From contig OY726574.1 in the NCBI GenBank assembly GCA_963383645.1, positions 57,785,851 to 57,849,850 of the forward strand: a DNA stretch of 64,000 nt, read 5' to 3'. Below, in pieces: positions 12,727 to 24,805 of the stretch (positions are counted from its first letter, which is position 1; each line of letters begins with the position of its first letter). A program made the position numbers and the translations under genes. The stretch is from Muscardinus avellanarius. Its lineage: Eukaryota > Chordata > Mammalia > Rodentia > Gliridae. Under the pieces are notes generated by a model. The model saw only the letters and a list, made by a program, of their open reading frames with translations. It ran no database searches and was not told the DNA's origin.

Positions 12727-12932
12727 TGGAACTGAGGATTGAACCCAGAAGCATTCTACTTTTGAGCTACAGCCTCAGAACTTTTTATTTATTTATTTTT
12801 TTGTCCTTGAAACAGGGTCTTGCTAGATTGCTGAGTCTCACTGTGTTGCTTAGTCTGTCTTTGAACCTGTGTCCCACTTGTCTCAGCCTCCCAAGTACTG
12901 GAATTACAGGCATGCCCCACCACGGCCCAGCC
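12727..12932 (-). mobile_element. Chimeric SINE, old
   Basis: ggaactgaggattgaaccca to ccccaccacggcccagccc. Diverged, with an expanded linker. Confidence 0.8.
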
Positions 12933-12988
12933 CAATACATTGTTGTTTTTTTCAACATGTTTCTCCTGTTTAAAAATTCTTACCCAAA

Positions 12989-13400
12989 GCCCGACGTGGT
13001 GGCGCACACTTGTAATCTCAGCATTTGGGAGGCTGAGACTGGAGGATTGCGGTTCGCGGACAGCCTCAGCTACTTAGCGAGGCCCTCTGCAACTTAGTGA
13101 GACCCTGTTTCAAAATAAAGAATAAGCTGGGCGTGGAAGGGATAACACTTGTTATCCCTGTGCTTGGGAGGCGGAGACAGGAGGATCGCGCAGGTTCGAA
13201 GCCAGCAATGCTGGCTTAAGAGACCCTGTTTCCAAATAAAAAAATACAAATAAAAAATATAAATATAGGTCTGGGAGTGTAGCCTGGAGGTAGAAGGGCT
13301 TCCAGGAACCCCAGTACCACACAAAAAAAGAACAACAACAACAAAAAATAGGGCAGGGGGTGCAGCTCGAAGGTCAAATGCCCCGGGTTCCATCCTCAGA
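12989..13400 (+). mobile_element. Subfamily A SINE split by a subfamily B SINE
   Basis: The 7SL half of an A copy (12,989-13,125) ends in its aaaataaagaataa linker. A complete B copy follows (13,126-13,345), then the A copy's tRNA half (13,346-13,400, gggtgcagctcgaaggtcaa). B jumped into the A-rich linker of A. Confidence 0.85.
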
Positions 13401-13429
13401 CTCACAAAAATAAAAATTCTCATCCAGTG

Positions 13430-13560
13430 GGACCCCTTTCTGCTGAGTGTAATAAGAGCCCCTTGAGGGAAAGAGTCATGTCACTTCAACTCTGTGTTCC
13501 CAGCTGTTAGCAGAGGGCTTCACATACACTTATTTCTCATGAGTGATAGTAATAAAAATC
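13430..13560 (+). repeat. L2 3' end
   Basis: 'ccccttgagggaaagagtca', 'tcaactctgtgttcccagct'. Confidence 0.5.
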
Positions 13561-13629
13561 ACATCACATACGACAAAGGACAAAAATGTCCTTTTGCAGA
13601 AATTCTTAATTGTAAATGTGAAAAGTGTA

Positions 13630-13990
13630 GATTGTTGCTCTTTGGCTAAGATGGGGCTCCATCCTGAGCGACCCATGCTAAATTGAAAACATCCTAAGTT
13701 GAAACTCTCACTTCATCTATCAAATAGCCTAACTCAGCACCACAGCACTCTGTAGAGTCCCGGCAGTTCCCCTTGTGATTGTGTGCCTGAACGGGAGCCG
13801 TGGCTTGCTGCCATCCCAGAGAAAGGGTCATTTGCAGATTGCTGGCTCAGGACAACATCCCAATTCCAAACTCGAAGTATAGCGTCTCCTGGAGGTTAAT
13901 CACTTTTGAACATCCTGAAGTCAAGTTGTTAAGTCAGACCATCATAAATCAGAAACCATCTGTATTTCCATTTATAGATGCCAGAAGGGG
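13630..13990 (+). repeat. Possible ancient interspersed repeat
   Basis: 'gctaaattgaaaacatccta' and 'gttaagtcagaccatcataa', aatcagaaaccatctgta recall an old mammalian MER-type element whose name I cannot give. Confidence 0.3.
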
Positions 13991-14508
13991 ACTTCCAGTA
14001 ATAGGAGGAGTTGACATTTTCCTATAAGGTTAAGGAAATAGTAACAACTTCAAATAAAAAGAAGAAGACATAGTATGAGCAACTCATGGGCAAAGAGGAA
14101 CCTAGACTTAATAAACTCATTCTCTAGAGAAATATCCCGCTTCTCCAAAAAGCTCATTGAAGGAGCATCACGTGACAGACACTGGAAGGGTTCACAAGGA
14201 ATGGACCATTTCCAGGTGTCACCAAAACTTAGCACTTCAAGTGTCAGAAGAAAAGGTAGATTATTAAATGTCTGTGTATCAGGATAGACCAATACTTAGA
14301 TCGAGAAGATTCAAAAAGCCCAACCAGAAGATTTCTGGAGCTGACACACAAATTCAGCAAAGTAGCCAGGTACAAAATCAACTTAGAAAAATTAACGGCT
14401 TTTCTTTACACCAACCACAAGTCCACTGATAAAAAAAAAAAAATCCAGAGAAAAATTCCATCCACAATAACCTAAAACAAAGCAAAACAAAAACCCAACA
14501 AACAAAGC

Positions 14509-14645
14509 CGGGGTAGTATTATATGCTTGTAATCCCGGCACTTGAGAAGCTGAGACAGGAGGATTGCGGGTTCGTGACCAGCCTCGGTTACTTAGGCTCT
14601 CCGCAACTTAGTGAGACCCTGTTTTGATATAAAGAATAAAACCCA
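14509..14645 (+). mobile_element. SINE 7SL half only
   Basis: 7SL-derived part and linker (ending gatataaagaataaaaccc) without its tRNA part. Next to a second SINE. Confidence 0.75.
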
Positions 14646-14960
14646 GCCGGGTGTGCTGGTGCACGCTTGTCATCCCAGCATTTGGGAGGCTGAAACCCCC
14701 CCACCCCTTTTTTTTTTTTTTTGGTGATACTGGGGGTGGAACCCAGAGGCTTTCTACCTCCGGGCTATACTCCCAGACCTTTTTTTATATTTTATTTGGA
14801 AACAGGGTCTCACTAAGTTGCTGAGAGCCTCACTAAGTAGCTGAGGCTGGCTTCGAACCCCTGCGATCCTCCTGTCTCAGCCTCCCAAGCGCAGGGATTA
14901 CAAGCGTGCGCCACCACGCCCGGCTATGTGAGACCCTTTTTTGACATAAAGAATAAAATC
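14646..14960. mobile_element. Plus-strand SINE broken by a subfamily C SINE (minus)
   Basis: A plus-strand copy starts at 14,646 (gccgggtgtgctggtgcacg), stops at about 14,703 and resumes at about 14,926 (gtgagacccttttttgacat). Between them is a complete minus-strand C copy (about 14,706-14,925) beginning with a poly-T tract. Confidence 0.75.
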
Positions 14961-15507
14961 CAAACAAACAAAAGGACTTCAAATAAATCTAACCAAGGAG
15001 GCGAGTGGAAAGAGTATGAATGGTACTATTACTAAGAGTACTGCGTGGCCAGCGCAGGGCCAGTAGGGCACAAAATTAAGAGATGTGATAGGGCAGACAC
15101 CCAAGGGAGAGCGCCAGGACAGACAGAAAGGCCAGTGGAGCCAGTGGGCACCCAGAACAACGGCCAGTGTACGAGGAGTGACCAGTAAGTGGGGCGAGAA
15201 TCTGGGCACAACTCTGGAAAAGTGAAAAGTGGGTTGTATTTATTGGAAAATAAATGTAGGTTGAGCACCGACATGGGACCCCAAGTGGACAATTCCATCC
15301 CTGACTCCTGTGATGGGTCAAGAGGCTGACACATGAAAATAGTGTATAAAATCACCTTCCAGCTATGTGTATAAGGTGCATGTGAAACATAAATGAACTT
15401 GGATCCCATTCCCCAAAATCTTAGTATCTATAGGCAAAGGTTCCCAAATCTGAAGTGTTTTGGATAAGGGACACTCAATGTGAAATTTAATTTAATTTAA
15501 TTTTTTG

Positions 15508-15704
15508 CAGGTTTGGGGGTGGAATACAGGGGCATTTGACCTCCGAGCTACAACCCTGCCCATTTTTTATTCTTTTTGATTTTGAAGCAGGGTCTCACTG
15601 AGTTGAAGAGGGCCTCACTAAGTAGCTGAGGCTGTCCGTGAACCGTGATCCTCCGGTCTCAGCCTCCCGAATGCTGGGATTACAAGCATGCACCATGCCC
15701 GGCT
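15508..15704 (-). mobile_element. Chimeric SINE, subfamily A variant
   Basis: tRNA part of the 'gggcatttgacctccgagct' type, then linker and 7SL part. Confidence 0.88.
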
Positions 15705-16308
15705 CAATGTAAAATTTTAAATAATTGATTCTTCAGGACCACAGCACAAGGTATGTTTTTTGGCAAACACAGAACGAGGAGCTAAAGTAGTGGAGTGCTT
15801 TATTTAATGTCACAGAGTGAGTGAAGGGGTAGGCACACATCCAGGGTGGACCCCACTGTCCCCCGGGGCTCCCTGTCCTCCTGTGGCCAGAGAGAAAGCT
15901 AACTGGCCAGTCTGGACACCACTAACCACTGAGACATCAGAACAAGAAATTACCTTTCTATGGCAAAGCCCACATTTACCTGGAAGTCAGTACAGTAAGT
16001 AAAAGAGACAGGAGCAGTGCTGCCTGGTAGAACTTTCTGTGATGATATTTTATATCTGTGCATCCGATGTGGTAAACATTAGCTACGTTCAGCTAGGTGA
16101 CTGAAGAGCTCTTTTTAATTTGCATTAAACTTTACTTCTTTGAAGTTTATATAGCTGCAGGTGGCCAGTGGCCATCATATTGGACCCCATCGGACTAGAC
16201 TTCCTGATTCAGAAGGAACTCTGTGGCCATCTGTCCTCATTTGACCGAGAGGAAAATGTTCTTCGCTCTAATCTTGACATGTTCAGATGGTGCTTAGTAT
16301 ATATATTA

Positions 16309-16484
16309 ATACTAGGAATTAAATATAGGGGCTGTCCACCTCCCCAGCCCTTTTTATTTTGAAACTGGCTCTTGCTAAGTTGTTGAGGGTCTCACTATAT
16401 TGCTGAGACTGGCTTTGAACCTGGGATCCTCCATCTCAGCCTTCCAAGTACTGGGACTATAGGCATGTGCCACCATGCTGGGCT
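16309..16484 (-). mobile_element. Chimeric SINE, old, short
   Basis: Eroded tRNA part followed by a recognisable 7SL part (ccatctcagccttccaagta). Confidence 0.7.
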
Positions 16485-16545
16485 TCCTGACATATTTTGA
16501 ATAACCAGAAAAATCTTTCTAGTTTAATAGCTACATCTTCAGGCG

Positions 16546-16880
16546 TTATGATCTGGGGATATAGTTATGTCCTGGTATAATGATACGCCCATTGATGATT
16601 TCCCTGGGTAATCGCTCAACCTTCTCTCTGTGCCCCTCTGATGCTATGAACTTTCGGGGCTCCATGTGTGGCCCCAGCAGCACCCAGATTCTCTGGTGTA
16701 CAGTGTTGCTCCTGCCACCGACAGAATCTATGTGACTCAGTGCTACAGGATGCTGCAGGAACCGGAGGATGTGTTCCCTCGCCGACAGCCCTGCGCTGTC
16801 TGCCTGCATGTCTTCCATAGGGTTTGGTCAGGTCCACTGCTTCTGGGGCCAGCAGCCTGTTTGTTGGACTCAGGAGTTTA
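16546..16880 (-). other. Unidentified GC-richer segment
   Basis: About 330 bp of higher GC between SINEs, open in two minus-strand frames (for example MEDMQADSAG..., 90 codons). It could be a decayed processed pseudogene piece; I do not recognise the protein and see no poly-A. Confidence 0.15.
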
Positions 16881-16884
16881 CAGC

Positions 16885-16889
<5 letters not shown>

Positions 16890-16946
<57 letters not shown>
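16890..16946 (+). repeat. (CT)n microsatellite
   Basis: About 28 CT units at the tail end of a minus-strand SINE. Confidence 0.95.
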
Positions 16947-16951
<5 letters not shown>

Positions 16952-17350
16952 TTGGGATCGAGCTCAGGGGCATTCTACCTCTATGCTACATCCCCTGCCT
17001 CTTTTTTTTTTTTTTTTTTTGCGGGTCTGGGGATGGAACCCAGGGGCATTTGACCTCTGAGCTACACCCCCTGCCCTATTTTTTAATTTTTTAATTTGAA
17101 ACCGGGTCTCACTGAGTTGCAGAGGGCCCCACTTAGTAGCTGAGGCTGTCCGCGAACCGCGATCCTCCGGTCTCAGCCTCCCGGATGCTGGGATCACAAG
17201 CGTGCGCCACCACGCCCGGCTACACGCCCTGCCTCTTGAAGCAGGATCTCACTAAGTCGAGGGCCTCGCGAAGTTGCTGAGGCTGGCCTTGAAGCCTCCG
17301 GCTCAGCCTCCCAAGTACCGGGATGACAGGCATGTGCCACCACGCTTGGT
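16947..17350 (-). mobile_element. SINE split by a second SINE (17,003-17,221)
   Basis: The outer copy's tRNA half (16,947-17,002) and 7SL half (17,222-17,350) are separated by a complete subfamily A copy on the same strand. The inner copy is flanked by matching target repeats (acatcccctgcctct / acacgccctgcctct). A (CT)n run precedes it. Confidence 0.88.
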
Positions 17351-18368
17351 TCCTACGCTCTTCTTGTCCACACACCCCTGACTGTCCTCAGGAGTGCCCA
17401 GAGATTCAGTTGCCTGGGAGATTTGAGAATTTTAGAAGCCAAAGAGTTATCTACCATCTTGTCGGCGAGGAGATAGCCCTATCCACAGCTTACTTCTTAC
17501 TACCTGAGAAATCCGCCTCTCCTCTGTTTTCTTTCTGTTCACACTGGTCTGCTTTTCCTCGCGTACGTTTCTTTCTCCTCCAGTGTTCAGTTTGGCTCAA
17601 ACAGGTGCTAAGTAAATCTTGGTTGAATGAAAGACTCATTCAGAATAGCATTATTATTAAACTTGGAAACAATTTTTTTTTCATTTTATACCTGTGGACC
17701 AGATAATGCAATTTGACTACAAATTATGATAATTAGGTGGATTCCTACCAGTTGGAGCTAAGAAATATAATGCCACATTCTACTCACCCATTAATCTAAC
17801 AATACCTTCAAAAACATAAATGCCATTAAATTGGCATGGCTTCACCGCAGCAAATTCTTTCACTTCTTAGCTCCTCGTAAGTCCCTATTGAGTGAACAAT
17901 TAACATTTCACTTTTATGCATGGAAATATTTTGTAAAATAATTGAGCCAACAGAAAGTGGAAGCTGTGGAATACATTAAGACTGTATCAGTCATTTTAAA
18001 TTAGCTTCATCCGGGCTTAAACAAAGAGGGATGAATATTAAACAGGGCTTGCTAGAGCATTTCATTGTTTGAAATGTGATACATGCACAAGAGGAAAAGT
18101 CTAAAACAAAGTAAGAAGTGGAAGAATAAAGATTACACCAACTTTCAACTCATAACTGAGCGTGAGTCTCGTATCGGGATGGATTCCAAAAGACGACCAC
18201 TTTGTATTCAGATCTGTTACAGGATTTAGTTTAGACTCTGTTCACAACAGCACCTTCTATGATTGGATACCGCCACTGCTAAAAGCTGGCGTAGTAACAA
18301 GTCCACACTGGATACAGTTCACAATATGTATTAAGGATAACTATCTGGTCCTGTAAAAGGTAAATGCA
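17351..18368. other. Intron, no gene
   Basis: Only an L2-like end near 17,600 (caggtgctaagtaaatcttg) can be suggested. Confidence 0.4.
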
Positions 18369-18562
18369 GTCCAGGCGTGGTGGCGCGCGCTTGTAATCCC
18401 AGAATTCGGGAGGCTGAGACCGGAGGATCGCAGTTCGCGGACAGCCTCGGCTACTTAGTGAGGCCCTCCGCAATTCAGTGAGACCCGGTTTCAAAATAAA
18501 GAATATAAAATAGGGCTGGAGGAGTAGCTCAGAGGTCGAATGCCCCTGGGTTCCATCCCTAG

Positions 18563-18632
<70 letters not shown>
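18369..18632 (+). mobile_element. Chimeric SINE with (CT)n(TA)n tail
   Basis: Complete A copy (18,369-18,565); the tail is (CT)n to 18,602, then (TA)n to 18,632. Confidence 0.88.
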
Positions 18633-18633
<1 letters not shown>

Positions 18634-19383
18634 TAAATAAAGAAAAATATAGTCACCTTGATTGTGGAGGGTTTGCATTTGGGGATTCCTAGTCGACACT
18701 CTTGCTATTTCAGTGAAACTACAGGTTACGGAAGCAAAGATCACTAAGTCAGACCGAGCATAGGATGTTAAACGGGCAGACAGGCCTTCTTTTGACATAA
18801 GAACTTTATAGTGTTATTATACGGTACTATTATATAGAGTGATAGTGTTGTTATATAGTGTTATTTATAGTGCTATAAGTGCAATCAGGCAGTCTCATGG
18901 GGTTCACGGTATTGCTTCTTACTGAAACACATATTTAAAAAAAAGCAATAAAAACCTTGAGCAGTGCTTCTTCCATAGGTTGAGATGTAATTTTCCAGTT
19001 ACATGAAATAATGTTGTTTTATTGCAATTTAAGCTTTCATATATATCTGACCTTGCAAATGAATCTCATAAATCCCATGTTTTCAAATATGGTCTCCTTC
19101 AAAACTAGGATCAGTTGATACTTAATCATAGAGGGGGAACTTGTTTTTTTTTTTTTTACCATAGCTAATAATTTTGGATTATTTTAAAAATATATTCCCA
19201 ACAAGAAAAAATTCTTTAGGAAAAGACCAAAAGAAATGTTCACACAGCCATGGCATCTCCCTATTGTGGCAGGTGAACAGATTTTGGAATCAGATAAACC
19301 AAGGCATCAGTGTCAGTCCTGTAGCTCATTATGGGATAATCTTGATTACATGTATGGCCATCCTTTTTTCTCTCTTAAGTATG

Positions 19384-19590
19384 TTTATTGGTACATTGTA
19401 ATTACATGCTAGTGAAGTTAAGGTCCAAAGTCATACAAACAAACATACGCACAGTCTCGGTGAGTTTTCTCTCAGGTCTCACTGCTACCCACCCTTCCCC
19501 TCATACATAATCGTGATATTGGTACTAGTATTTCAATACTCCTTTTCAATATTTCAATTTTAGTATCATAAATGTTTACAGCAATACATC
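19384..19590 (-). mobile_element. L1 3'UTR fragment
   Basis: Begins with 'tattggtacattgtaattac', the reverse complement of the L1 terminus type, followed by a pyrimidine-rich 3'UTR portion (cacccttcccctcatac). Minus orientation. Confidence 0.5.
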
Positions 19591-19800
19591 AAAAAGAAGA
19601 AATAAGTCAAGATAAACCTAATATTACAACCCTCAAGGAACTAGACAAACAAGAAAAATTTAATTCCAAATTATCACTAGAAAGGAAATAATAAATATTA
19701 AAGTCAGAGATAAATGAAACAGCTACCAGCAAAATAATACAAGGTCAATAAAACAAGATTTTTAAATTGAAAAATCACTAGCTAAAATACACAGGCAGAG
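19590..19800 (+). mobile_element. L1 ORF2 fragment
   Basis: 'aaccctcaaggaactagaca...aagtcagagataaatgaaac' resembles the L1 ORF2 segment just before the reverse transcriptase domain. Degenerate. Confidence 0.55.
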
Positions 19801-19979
19801 GATAATTTGAACTGTTTCTTTCACCCATTCTTTCTTTTCTTCTCCACAACTCCTCTTTCTTATCCTCTTTGACTATTTTACAGGCGACTCTCCTCTTTTT
19901 CCTATAAAATAAGGGTAAGAACAGCTACCATCAAACCTTCAGAAATAAGGAGAGAGCAGGAATAATATATATAAACTAT

Positions 19980-20188
19980 AGTCCAAGCGTGGTGGCGCAC
20001 GCTCGTCATCCCAGCATTCGGGAGGCTGAGACTGGAGGATCGCGGTTCATGGACAGCCTCAGCTACTTAGTGAGCTCCTTTGCAACTCAGTGAGACCCTG
20101 TTTCAAAATAAAGAATAAAAAATAGGGCTGGGGGTATCGCCTGGAGGTAGAATGTCCTTGGGTTTCATCCCTAGTACCACACACGCAC
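19980..20188 (+). mobile_element. Chimeric SINE, subfamily A
   Basis: gtccaagcgtggtggcgcac to catccctagtaccacacac. Confidence 0.88.
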
Positions 20189-20409
20189 AAAATGTGAAGT
20201 ATAGTTCAATAGAACTTTCTCAGTAAGTTATATCTTTTTTCCATCTTCTTTTCTACTTCCTCTTCATTTCATTTTTGTTTTTACCATTACCATTATTATA
20301 CAAAAGTAAGTCCAGCATGGGATGGAGATCTCAAGATATTCAACATGGTGTAACAAGCACTGAAGTGAGAATTCAGAGTCCTATGTATTCTTAGAAAAGT
20401 CAATTCCCA

Positions 20410-20621
20410 GCTGGTGTGGTGGCGCACGCTCGTGATCCCAGTACTAGGAAGGCCAAGACAGGAGGATCGCAGGTTGACAGCCAGCCTCAGCTACTTAGTG
20501 AGGCTCTCCTCAACGTATTGAGATCCTGTTTCAAAATAAAGAAAAAAAATAATAGGACTGGGGTAGGAAAAAAACAAAATAGCTCAGAGGTAGACTGCAC
20601 CTGGGTTAAATTCCCAGTACT

Positions 20622-20660
<39 letters not shown>

Positions 20661-20695
20661 AAAGAAAAAAAAAAAGAAAGAAAAAAAGAAAAAAA
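20410..20695 (+). mobile_element. Chimeric SINE with long poly-A
   Basis: Complete copy with an insertion in the tRNA part (ggtaggaaaaaaacaaaata) and a long A tract (20,623 onward). Confidence 0.85.
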
Positions 20696-20702
20696 GTCAT
20701 TT

Positions 20703-20960
20703 CCCCCTGGGCATGGTAGCACATGCTTGTAATTTGAGTACTTGGGAGACTGAGACACGAGGGGCACAGTTCAGTTTTTTTATTTGTTTCAAATTAAAAA
20801 AAAATAAGGGCTAGGGTGAAGCTTGGAAGTAGAATGTTCTTGGGTTCAACTCTCAGCGCCAAAAAAAGAAAAAGGAAGGAAGGAAAGAAAGAAGGAAAGA
20901 AGGAAGGAAGGACAGAAAGAAAGAAGGAAGGAGGAAAGAAAGAGAAAGAAAAAGAAAAGC
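20703..20960 (+). mobile_element. Old SINE with GGAA/AAAG-rich tail
   Basis: Diverged 7SL and tRNA halves (20,703-20,860), then a purine tail (ggaaggaaagaaagaagg) to 20,960. Confidence 0.75.
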
Positions 20961-21049
20961 CGATTCCAGTTGCTCTTTTTGGGGCTCACAGCTGAGGAAG
21001 AAGGTGCGATAGTGACATACCAATTTATCTCTTAGTAAGACAGAAAGAA

Positions 21050-21946
21050 AGGATCTGTGAAACAAATTAACACATTAACAAAATGACAGAAATAAGTGCT
21101 TACCTATCAATAACTCCCCTGAGTATAAGTGAATTAAATTCCCCAACTCAAAGACATATCATGGCCAAATGGATGAAAAAACAAGACCAAATTCCATGCT
21201 GCCTACAAGAGGCTAATTTTACCTGCAAGGACACAGACTGCATGCGAAGAGATGGGAAAAGATGTACCGTGCAAAGGGAAACAGAGAGAGTGGGAGTAGC
21301 TATACTTATATCAGATAAATAGACTTTAAATGAAAAACAACTATAAAAAGAGACAAAGAGAGTCTTTATATAATGATGAAGGAAGTCAGTTGGAGGGTAA
21401 ATGGCAATGATAAGTATATTTTCACCCAATATCAGATGCCCTAAATATAAATCAAAGAGCAATTGAGGTAAAGAGAGAGTTAGGTTACAGTTGAAAACAA
21501 CAAGGGGCGTCAACACCCCATCTTCAGCAGTGGGTACCATCCAGGCAGAGGGTCAACAAATATGCATCTGATTTAAACGTATTCTAGACCAAACAGAGCT
21601 GGCAGGCATTTATGGAACAGTCTATCCAGCAACTGCAGATTATGTATTTTTTAATTGCACATTGAACAGTCTCGAGGATAGATCATATGTTTGGCTACAA
21701 AACAAGTCTTAACACATTTAAGAGGCTGAAATCATATCTGATAGCATTTCTGACCACAGTGATAGAAAACTAGAAATCAGCAGCAGAAAGAGCTTTGGAA
21801 ACTTTACAAAATATGAAAATTGAATAACATGTTCCCAAATAACCAATGGGATAATGAATATTTTAAATGAAACACTTAAAAATTTCTTTAGACAAAAAAA
21901 TGTTAATATAACATTCCAAAATCTTTTTGATACAGCAAAAGCAGTT
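21050..21946 (+). mobile_element. Old L1, ORF2 endonuclease region
   Basis: Degenerate L1 ORF2 sequence on the plus strand, starting with the 'acaaaatgacagaaataagtgcttacctatcaataa' type segment and continuing through the endonuclease part. Many stops. It is cut at 21,946 by a SINE with target duplication aaaagcagtt (21,937-21,946 and 24,954-24,963) and continues after 25,216. Confidence 0.8.
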
Positions 21947-22034
21947 TTTATTTATTTATTTTTGGTACTGAGGATTGAACTCAGGGGCATTCTACCTCCA
22001 AACTAAACTTCCAGCCCTATTTTGATTTTTTTTT
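21947..22034 (-). mobile_element. SINE tRNA half (left piece of split SINE)
   Basis: ggtactgaggattgaactca to ccagccctattttga. Its partner 7SL half is at 24,806-24,953; the HAL1-like copy A lies between them. Confidence 0.85.
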
Positions 22035-24805
22035 AATTTTTTATTTTTTATTGGTGCACTGTATTCATACATCATAGTGGGATACAAACTTTTGTAGACA
22101 TACATGCACACATCACCCAGTCAGCTCCCACCCGATCCCCACCCCATTCTCTCCCCATCCCTTCTTCCCATGCTTGGCTTAGTGGTTGACATCTAGTATT
22201 CTAGCAATTTATCCAAAATTAACAATGATAATCTCAAATAACAGTTTCATTTGTCTGATACCAAGCTTTTGATGACTTAAAGATAACATTTCAATATTTC
22301 TTTTTGCTTTCTTTCTTACCAGAGAATATTTTTTTTTCTATTTTTTAGGTGAAACTATCATATATTTATATATTTATTTTTCAGAAAAAAATCTATCCTA
22401 TATGGAATATGGATTCTAGATACCCAAAACGATCTCGAAAAAGAACAAAGGTAGAAGATATATATTTTCTGATTTCAAACCATATAAAGCTACAATAATT
22501 GAAACAATGTAGTACTGTTCTAAAGGCAGATATATAAACCACTGGAGTTAAATACAAGCCTAGAGCTAAATTCTTCCATATATTGTCAAGTTATTTTTGA
22601 CAAGGTTTCCACGAACATTTGGTGGTGGAAATAATAATCTTTTAACTAAATATTGTTGAAAAATAATAATTACATGGAAAAGAATAAAATTGGACCCTTA
22701 CCTACCATCATATACAAATATTAACTCAAAATAGATAAAAGACCTAAACATAAATCTTAAGACTATAAACTTTTAGAAGAAAATCTGGGTCATAAAACCT
22801 CACAACATTGAAATTGGCAGTGATTTCTTGGATATGATTTCAATGGCACAGGCAACAGAAGAGTATACAAACTCCCTAAAAAATAAAAAAATATTGTATA
22901 TCCAAAGACAATGTAAACAGAGTTAAAAGTTACTAATAGAATTGGATAAAATATTTCCAAATGCTATATCTGAAGGTATATTAATATTCCAACTAGAAAT
23001 TCTAAAAATTAACAACAATAAAGGCAAACAATACAATTTAGAGATAGGTAAAAGACTAACATAAATAATGAATCTCCACAGATAACCAATCTTAGTTGTC
23101 TGTTGGATGGAAAATCTTGTTTCTCTGGTTCTGGTGTGTGTTACCTATTTCTTCTTTGTAGTTAATCTCTTTGAGTATTTTCTCTAGCGCTGGTTTTGAA
23201 GACATAAATTCCTTCAGTTTCTGTTTGTCATGGAAGCTTCTTATTTCCCCATCTAATTTGATAGAAAGTTTTGCTGGGTAGGAAATTTTTGGCTGGAAGT
23301 TGTTTTCTTTCAGAGTTAGGAATATGTTACTCCAAGCCCTTCTGGCTCTCATGACTTGGTTTGGGAAGTCTGGAGTGATTCTAATTGGTTTGCCTCTGAA
23401 TGTCACTTGGCCCTTTGTTTTTGTTGCCTTTAAGATTCTCTACTTGGCTTCCACATTGGTCATTTTGATAATTATTAGTGGCATGGGGATCCTCTTCTCC
23501 GATCCTGTCTAAAGGGGGTTCTATAAGTTTCCTGGACCTGTGTAGCAACCTCTTGCTCTATGTTTGGAAAATTTTCTGCTATTACTTCCTTGAAGAGATT
23601 GTTGATCCCTTTGGTTTCACTTTCTTTTCCCTCCTCTATTCCAATTATTCTTAGGTTAGCTCTCTTGAAATGGGCCCATATTTCTTCAATGTCAGATTCC
23701 TGCTGTTGGATATTTTTTTCTAGATTAGAAACTATGCGTTCATTTTTGGAATGATCATCTTCTAAGAGCGAGATTCTGTTCTCCATGTGTTCTAATTGGT
23801 TGTTTGTGCTTTGAATTGAGGCCTTTACTTCATTAATTGCATCCTTTATCTCTTTTTGGCTCTCTCTGAGTTCTTTTTGAAGCACCTCTATTATTTCTAC
23901 AGTTATTTTCCTGATTTGATCTTCTAGAAATCTCTGATTTTCTGTTTTATCAGGTTCTGATGTTGTGGGGTTGTGGGCATTCATTGCTCCAGTGTTATTC
24001 CTCTTTCCCATGATTTCGGAAGTTTGTGCCTTCTCTGGGTTCTTCCCTTGGGTCACTATGACTTCGCTTAAGGTGCTCTGGATCTCAAGTCTGTAGTATC
24101 TCTGACCCCACTACTCCTTTACTGAGTTGTATCACAGAGTCTCCGACCCAGGGAGTCGATAGAGGCTGCTTTAGACTCTGGGGAGTGTCCGGTTGGGTGT
24201 TCTCCTATGGTGTGATATCTCTGCCACCACCACTCCCCCACTGGGTCAAGTCCCAGGGAGTGCAGTACTGGGATTTCTCCTCTGTGGCCCGCAATTTGAC
24301 TCACTGTTCTTGAGTTCGCAGATGTAGCTGTACTGGACTCGGTGAATTCACTGCTGCTGCTGCCGGTGGCAATATGGCGTCGCTGTCATGCCCTCGGCCG
24401 TGAGGCTGGCGTATTTTTTCTTCTCTAGTTTTGATTTCCACTCTGAGTCCCTGCAGCGTGTGCTGAGCTCAGCCACTGGGAGCTTTAGATGCTCCCTGCG
24501 CCAAAAGATCCCGCCTGGCTGTTCCGCAGTGGCTCACCTCGGCTTGCTGTAGCCGTCCGGGGAAGTTGCCGCTGCCGCCGGCAGTATGGCGCTGCTGCCG
24601 CGTCCTCGGGCGTGAGGCCGGTGTATCTCCTCTGTGGCTCTGAGCTCTGTTCTCAGTCCGCTTTCTCTCTGGAGCCTGGTGATTTTTTTGTTTCTCTGCT
24701 GATGGTGTTCTGGCTATGAAAGGCGCTGATTTTGTGGTAATGGAGATTGGTTGTTAGCGGGGCTCTTAAGCCCCGCTTTTCTCGGTCACCATCTTCCCGG
24801 AAGTC
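22025..24805 (-). mobile_element. L1-derived ORF2-less retrotransposon (HAL1-like), copy A
   Basis: Read on the minus strand from 24,805: GACTTCCGGGAAGATGG start with a YY1-type AAGATGG, a GC-rich 5'UTR to about 24,060, L1 ORF1 (to 23,092), about 650 bp of older L1 ORF2 in antisense orientation (22,960-22,390), then a 290-bp L1 3' terminus (22,320-22,035) ending caccaataaaa plus A-rich tail. No ORF2 or reverse transcriptase follows ORF1. It sits in the linker of a SINE, with a short target-site repeat of the form tgattttttttt on both sides (22,023; 24,808). Copy B at 47,110 has the same order of parts, so the structure is inherited, not a local accident. Confidence 0.85.
23092..24011 (-). pseudogene. 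L1 ORF1 of copy A, one frameshift
   Basis: Homologous to the L1 ORF1 RNA-binding protein: MGKRNN start, coiled coil (about residues 25-115, heptads around ITVEIIEVLQKELRESQKEI), the RRM-like part (RRANLRIIGI type, here KRANLRIIGIEEGKES) and the C-terminal domain with NNFQPKISYPAKLSI and DKQKLKEFM, ending about 306 codons on. A two-base difference from copy B near 23,490 shifts the frame after RRGSPCH, so the protein is split. The first ATG could instead be at 24,056, 15 codons upstream. No ORF2 follows. Confidence 0.85.

Larger units (their letters stand above)
14300..15000 (+). mobile_element. L1 ORF2 fragment split by a SINE cluster
   Basis: 'ggagctgacacacaaattca' and 'gtacaaaatcaacttagaaa' (to about 14,500), resuming at 14,960 with 'aaataaatctaaccaaggag'. 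The gap holds three SINE pieces. Confidence 0.65.

Noticed and set aside
16666..17094. 142-codon plus-strand frame with a long Leu-Ser repeat
   Set aside because: The repeat is the (CT)n microsatellite read as codons, and its end runs into SINE sequence.
20416..20814. 132-codon frame with poly-lysine
   Set aside because: SINE plus its poly-A tail.
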